DNA of 8,902 nucleotides. Origin: Polyangium sp. (in: bacteria) (GTDB lineage Bacteria; Myxococcota_A; Polyangia; Palsa-1104). Position 1 is the first letter of the stretch, and every line of letters starts with the position of its first letter. Position numbers and translations under genes: made by a program. Shown one piece after another: positions 6,982 through 8,902 of this stretch. The notes beneath the pieces are model-generated. The model worked only from the letters and a program-made list of their open reading frames with translations, was not told the DNA's origin and did not search any database. The DNA lies in assembly GCA_025450955.1 (NCBI GenBank), contig JANWLJ010000071.1, positions 1-8,902 on the forward strand, written 5' to 3'.

Positions 6982-7880
6982 TGCTTGCCCGAGCCGTGGC
7001 CGACCCCGACCTTGCCGATCGAGCCGTAGAGCTCGGGACGGCGGTCGCGATAGAACTGCCACTGGGTGCGCACGTCCTCGATCATCGAGAGATCGAGATC
7101 GGCGACGATCAGCTCGTCCTTGTCGCGGCTCGCCTGGGCGAGAATATTGCCGCGCGGATCGCAGAAATAGGACTTCCCGTAGAATTCACCGAAATTCCAC
7201 GGCGCCTCTTTGCCCACCCGGTTGTTGGTGCCGACGAAGTAGCCGTTGGCGACCGCGTGCGACTTCTGCTCGATCTCCCACAGATACTCGGAGTGCCCTG
7301 CCGTCGTCGCCGAGGGCTCGAACACGATCTCCGCGCCCGCCAGCCCGAGAGCGCGCGCGCCCTCCGGGAAGTGGCGGTCGTAGCAGATATAGACGCCGAC
7401 CCGCGCATATCGGGTATCGAACACCGGATATCCCAAATCGCCCGGCGTGAAATAAAATTTTTCCCAAAATGCCGGCAGGCAGTGCGGGATGTGGGTCTTG
7501 CGATACTTGCCGAGATAGCTGCCGTCGGCGTCGAGCACCGCGGCGGTGTTGTAATAAACGCCGGTCATCTCCTCTTCGTAGACCGGCACCACCATCGCCA
7601 TCTTGTGCTTCTTGGCGAGCTCCTGCATCCGCTTTACCGTCGGGCCGTCGGGCACCCGCTCGGTCATCTTGTACCACTTGGGATCCTGCTCGGCGCAGAA
7701 GTAGGGGCCATAGAACAGCTCCTGAAGACAAAGGATCTGCACTCCCTTTTTGCCGGCCTCTTCGATCAGCGCGACGTGCTTTTCGATCATCGCCGCCTTG
7801 ATCGCCTCGAGCGAGACGCCCGGTCCGGGCGGAAGCGCATTGGTGGCTTGAATGAGCCCAGAGCGAACGACTCGCGACAT
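6978..7880 (-). CDS. Nitrilase-superfamily amidohydrolase, beta-ureidopropionase-like
   Basis: The 300-residue protein has the Glu-Lys-Cys triad of carbon-nitrogen hydrolases: E54 in LQELFYGPYF, K128 in KYRKTHIP, and C166 in YICYDRHFPE. The later EPSATTAGHSEYLWEIE and NNRVG stretches followed by FYGKSY are characteristic of beta-ureidopropionases (N-carbamoyl-beta-alanine to beta-alanine, CO2 and ammonia). LFYGPYFC and EKFYF resemble N-carbamoylputrescine amidase, which is the main alternative. The ATG at 7880 is chosen because GAGGAG (7895-7890) lies nine bases upstream and homology starts at once; an upstream in-frame ATG at 7991 gives an unlikely basic extension across the promoter region. 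It is first in a four-gene minus-strand operon, ends in a 4-base overlap with the next gene, and lies in a locus of pyrimidine nucleoside catabolism, which supports the uracil/thymine degradation reading. Confidence 0.88.
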   Translation of the reverse strand: MSRVVRSGLIQATNALPPGPGVSLEAIKAAMIEKHVALIEEAGKKGVQILCLQELFYGPYFCAEQDPKWYKMTERVPDGPTVKRMQELAKKHKMAMVVPVYEEEMTGVYYNTAAVLDADGSYLGKYRKTHIPHCLPAFWEKFYFTPGDLGYPVFDTRYARVGVYICYDRHFPEGARALGLAGAEIVFEPSATTAGHSEYLWEIEQKSHAVANGYFVGTNNRVGKEAPWNFGEFYGKSYFCDPRGNILAQASRDKDELIVADLDLSMIEDVRTQWQFYRDRRPELYGSIGKVGVGHGSGKQ

Positions 7881-7889
7881 TTTCCGTTT

Positions 7890-7895
7890 CTCCTC
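7890..7895 (-). promoter_or_regulatory. Ribosome-binding site of the nitrilase operon
   Basis: GAGGAG on the minus strand, nine bases before ATG 7880, is the strongest ribosome-binding site in the window. It fixes the start. It also forms one arm of the inverted repeat described separately. Confidence 0.8.
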
Positions 7896-7913
7896 AGTAA
7901 ATCGACGGAGGAG
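7890..7913. repeat. Short inverted repeat covering the nitrilase ribosome-binding site
   Basis: CTCCTC (7890-7895) and GAGGAG (7908-7913) are perfect inverted arms around a 12-base spacer. On the minus strand the left arm of a transcript starting upstream would pair with the ribosome-binding site. It could be a translation-control hairpin, an operator, or chance; the arms are only six bases. Confidence 0.4.
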
Positions 7914-7922
7914 CTTATCACA
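7914..7922 (-). promoter_or_regulatory. Possible extended -10 promoter for the minus-strand operon
   Basis: Reading the minus strand, TGTGATAAG gives a TGn extension plus GATAAG (four of six matches to TATAAT). A start about seven bases downstream would leave a leader of roughly 27 bases before ATG 7880 with its ribosome-binding site. No good -35 hexamer is visible. Weak evidence from pattern only. Confidence 0.35.
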
Positions 7923-7952
7923 TCGCGCGCGACGCCGGGGCGACGGGCGGGC

Positions 7953-7981
7953 TTGACCCTCCTTGTCGACGGGCCGATAGT
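7953..7981 (+). promoter_or_regulatory. Possible sigma-70-type promoter for the Mo hydroxylase
   Basis: TTGACC (7953-7958, five of six matches to TTGACA) is separated by 17 bases from GATAGT (7976-7981, four of six to TATAAT). Initiation would fall near 7988, only about two bases before ATG 7990, so the transcript would be leaderless or nearly so. This agrees with the lack of a properly spaced ribosome-binding site: AGAGG at 7983-7987 is just two bases from the ATG. The rest of the 109-bp intergenic region (7881-7989) shows only the divergent -10 and the inverted repeat. Confidence 0.45.
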
Positions 7982-7989
7982 CAGAGGCC

Positions 7990-8902
7990 ATGGGCTCGAT
8001 TCAATTCACGTTGAACGGCGAGGCGCGCGAAGCCTCGATTCACGACGGCGGCACGCTCCTTCAGCTCCTGCGCGAAGGCTGCGGCGTCACCTCGCCAAAA
8101 GACGGCTGCTCGCCGACCGGGCAGTGCGGCTGCTGCACCGTGCTCGTCGACGGCCAGGCCAAGGTCGCCTGCGCCTTCCCCGCCGATCGCGCCGCCGGCC
8201 GCAGCGTGGTCACGCTCGAGGGCGTCGAGGAGCGTGAGCGAAAGATCTACGCCGAAGCGTTCGCGCTCACCGGCGGGGTGCAGTGCGGCTTCTGCATCCC
8301 CGGCATCGTGGTGCGCGCCAAGCACATCTTGAAAAAGTCGCCGCGCCCGTCGCGAGACGAGATCGCCCAGGGCCTCGGCGCGCATCTGTGCCGCTGCACC
8401 GGCTACGTGAAGATCATCGACGCGATCGCGCTCGCCGCCGACGTGCTGGCGGGCGGCGAATTTCCCAAGGCCGATTGGTCGGGCAAGGTCGGAACCCCGA
8501 TGCCGAAGTACGAGGCCGAGGAGCTGGCGCTCGGCGATCGCAAGTACATCGACGATCTCACCGTGCCCGAGCTTTACCACGGCGCGCTGGTGATGTCGGC
8601 CCATCCGCGGGCGCGGGTGCTCGCGATCGATCCCTCGGCGGCGCTGGCTTTGCCGGGCGTGCGCGGGATCGTCACCGCCGAGGACGTGCCGGGCAATCGG
8701 TTTCAGGGGCTCATCTATCCCGACTGGCCGCTGTTCGTCGCGGTCGGCGAGGAGACCCGCTACACCGGCGACGTCCTGTGCGCGATCGCCGCCGATGATC
8801 GCGAGCTGGTGTTCGGAACGTTCTTCGACGACGGCTGGGTGTCGCGCGTACCGGGCGGCACGTGGGAGCCGCCGCGCTCGCTCGGCTGGCCGGGCTCGAA
8901 AG
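7990..8902 (+). CDS. Molybdenum hydroxylase (xanthine dehydrogenase family), fused [2Fe-2S] and Mo-cofactor domains, 3' end outside window
   Basis: The frame is open from ATG 7990 to the window edge (304 residues). Residues 1-80 form a plant-type ferredoxin domain with C40, C46, C49 and C61. The second, helical [2Fe-2S] domain has CGFC (99-102) and CRCTGY (134-139). After a linker, residues about 165-273 match the N-terminal part of the Mo-binding subunit (YIDDL, LVMSAHPRARV, GVRGIVTAEDVPG, TRYTGDVLCAIAADDRE). There is no FAD domain between them, as in Desulfovibrio aldehyde oxidoreductase and the selenium-dependent xanthine dehydrogenase group, which the segment around CGFCIPG and TGYVKIIDAI resembles. 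The likely role is hydroxylation of hypoxanthine or xanthine, given neighbouring xdhC and purine phosphorylase; an aldehyde or other N-heterocycle is possible. The loop C40-x5-C46 is one residue longer than the usual C-x4-C. Residues after about 273 no longer resemble the family. Confidence 0.85.
   Translation, partial: MGSIQFTLNGEAREASIHDGGTLLQLLREGCGVTSPKDGCSPTGQCGCCTVLVDGQAKVACAFPADRAAGRSVVTLEGVEERERKIYAEAFALTGGVQCGFCIPGIVVRAKHILKKSPRPSRDEIAQGLGAHLCRCTGYVKIIDAIALAADVLAGGEFPKADWSGKVGTPMPKYEAEELALGDRKYIDDLTVPELYHGALVMSAHPRARVLAIDPSAALALPGVRGIVTAEDVPGNRFQGLIYPDWPLFVAVGEETRYTGDVLCAIAADDRELVFGTFFDDGWVSRVPGGTWEPPRSLGWPGSK

Noticed and set aside
7965..7970. GTCGAC palindrome in the divergent intergenic region considered as an operator half-site
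   Set aside because: It is a six-base palindrome common in this composition, without a second copy or longer symmetry.
7881..7991. N-terminal extension of the nitrilase to ATG 7991
   Set aside because: The extra 37 residues are basic and not nitrilase-like, and they cover the divergent promoter region; ATG 7880 has a strong ribosome-binding site.
5132..8237. Several long plus-strand frames opposite the minus-strand operon (5443-6087, 6127-7029, 6981-8237)
   Set aside because: All are antisense to genes with complete active-site motifs, and their composition is that of reverse-complement shadows.
7981..8604. Minus-strand 207-residue frame opposite the Mo hydroxylase
   Set aside because: The plus strand carries all iron-sulfur cysteines and domain motifs in one frame; the antisense product shows no family features.

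Overview
This is a gene-dense window of very high GC with GTG starts, stop/start overlaps and almost no non-coding DNA. Codon third positions are strongly G/C-biased. This style fits a high-GC bacterium, with a myxobacterial or deltaproteobacterial-like lineage as my best guess, but no phylogenetic marker is present and the taxon is an inference. No RNA gene, CRISPR array, transposase or long repeat is visible.

Layout. (1) 1-3994, plus strand: a nucleoside catabolism operon. It holds the last codons of phosphopentomutase (deoB), pyrimidine-nucleoside/thymidine phosphorylase (deoA), a trimeric-type purine nucleoside phosphorylase (punA), cytidine deaminase (cdd), and an amidohydrolase of the MTA/SAH deaminase - guanine deaminase - chlorohydrolase group. 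The first four are linked by 4-nt GTGA/ATGA overlaps. (2) 7880-3981, minus strand, converging on the first operon with a 14-bp overlap of the 3' ends: a beta-ureidopropionase-like nitrilase, an N-acyl-D-amino-acid deacylase-like amidohydrolase with an unusual metal-ligand motif, xdhC, and a MocA/MobA-like nucleotidyltransferase. (3) 7990-8902, plus strand, divergent from operon 2 across a 109-bp intergenic region: the start of a molybdenum hydroxylase in which the [2Fe-2S] domain is fused directly to the Mo-cofactor domain. It runs off the window.

How the genes fit together (inference from families). Cdd turns cytidine and deoxycytidine into uridine and deoxyuridine. DeoA and PunA split nucleosides into bases plus (deoxy)ribose-1-phosphate, which DeoB passes to central carbon metabolism. 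The amidohydrolase probably deaminates a purine nucleoside or base, giving a 6-oxopurine that PunA and then the Mo hydroxylase could use. XdhC and the MocA-like protein mature the Mo cofactor of that hydroxylase. The nitrilase can perform the last step of reductive pyrimidine breakdown (N-carbamoyl-beta-alanine to beta-alanine). The deacylase-like enzyme beside it is a candidate for a ring-opening or N-carbamoyl/N-acyl hydrolysis step. The window therefore looks like a purine-plus-pyrimidine salvage/catabolism island.

Most unusual points: the GQDG motif replacing the usual GNCG metal motif in the deacylase-like enzyme; the mixed substrate-pocket motifs of the amidohydrolase at the end of the nucleoside operon; the C-x5-C-x2-C iron-sulfur loop and FAD-domain-free fusion of the Mo hydroxylase; and the last ~90 bases, where the hydroxylase reading frame stays open but stops resembling its family, possibly an assembly join.
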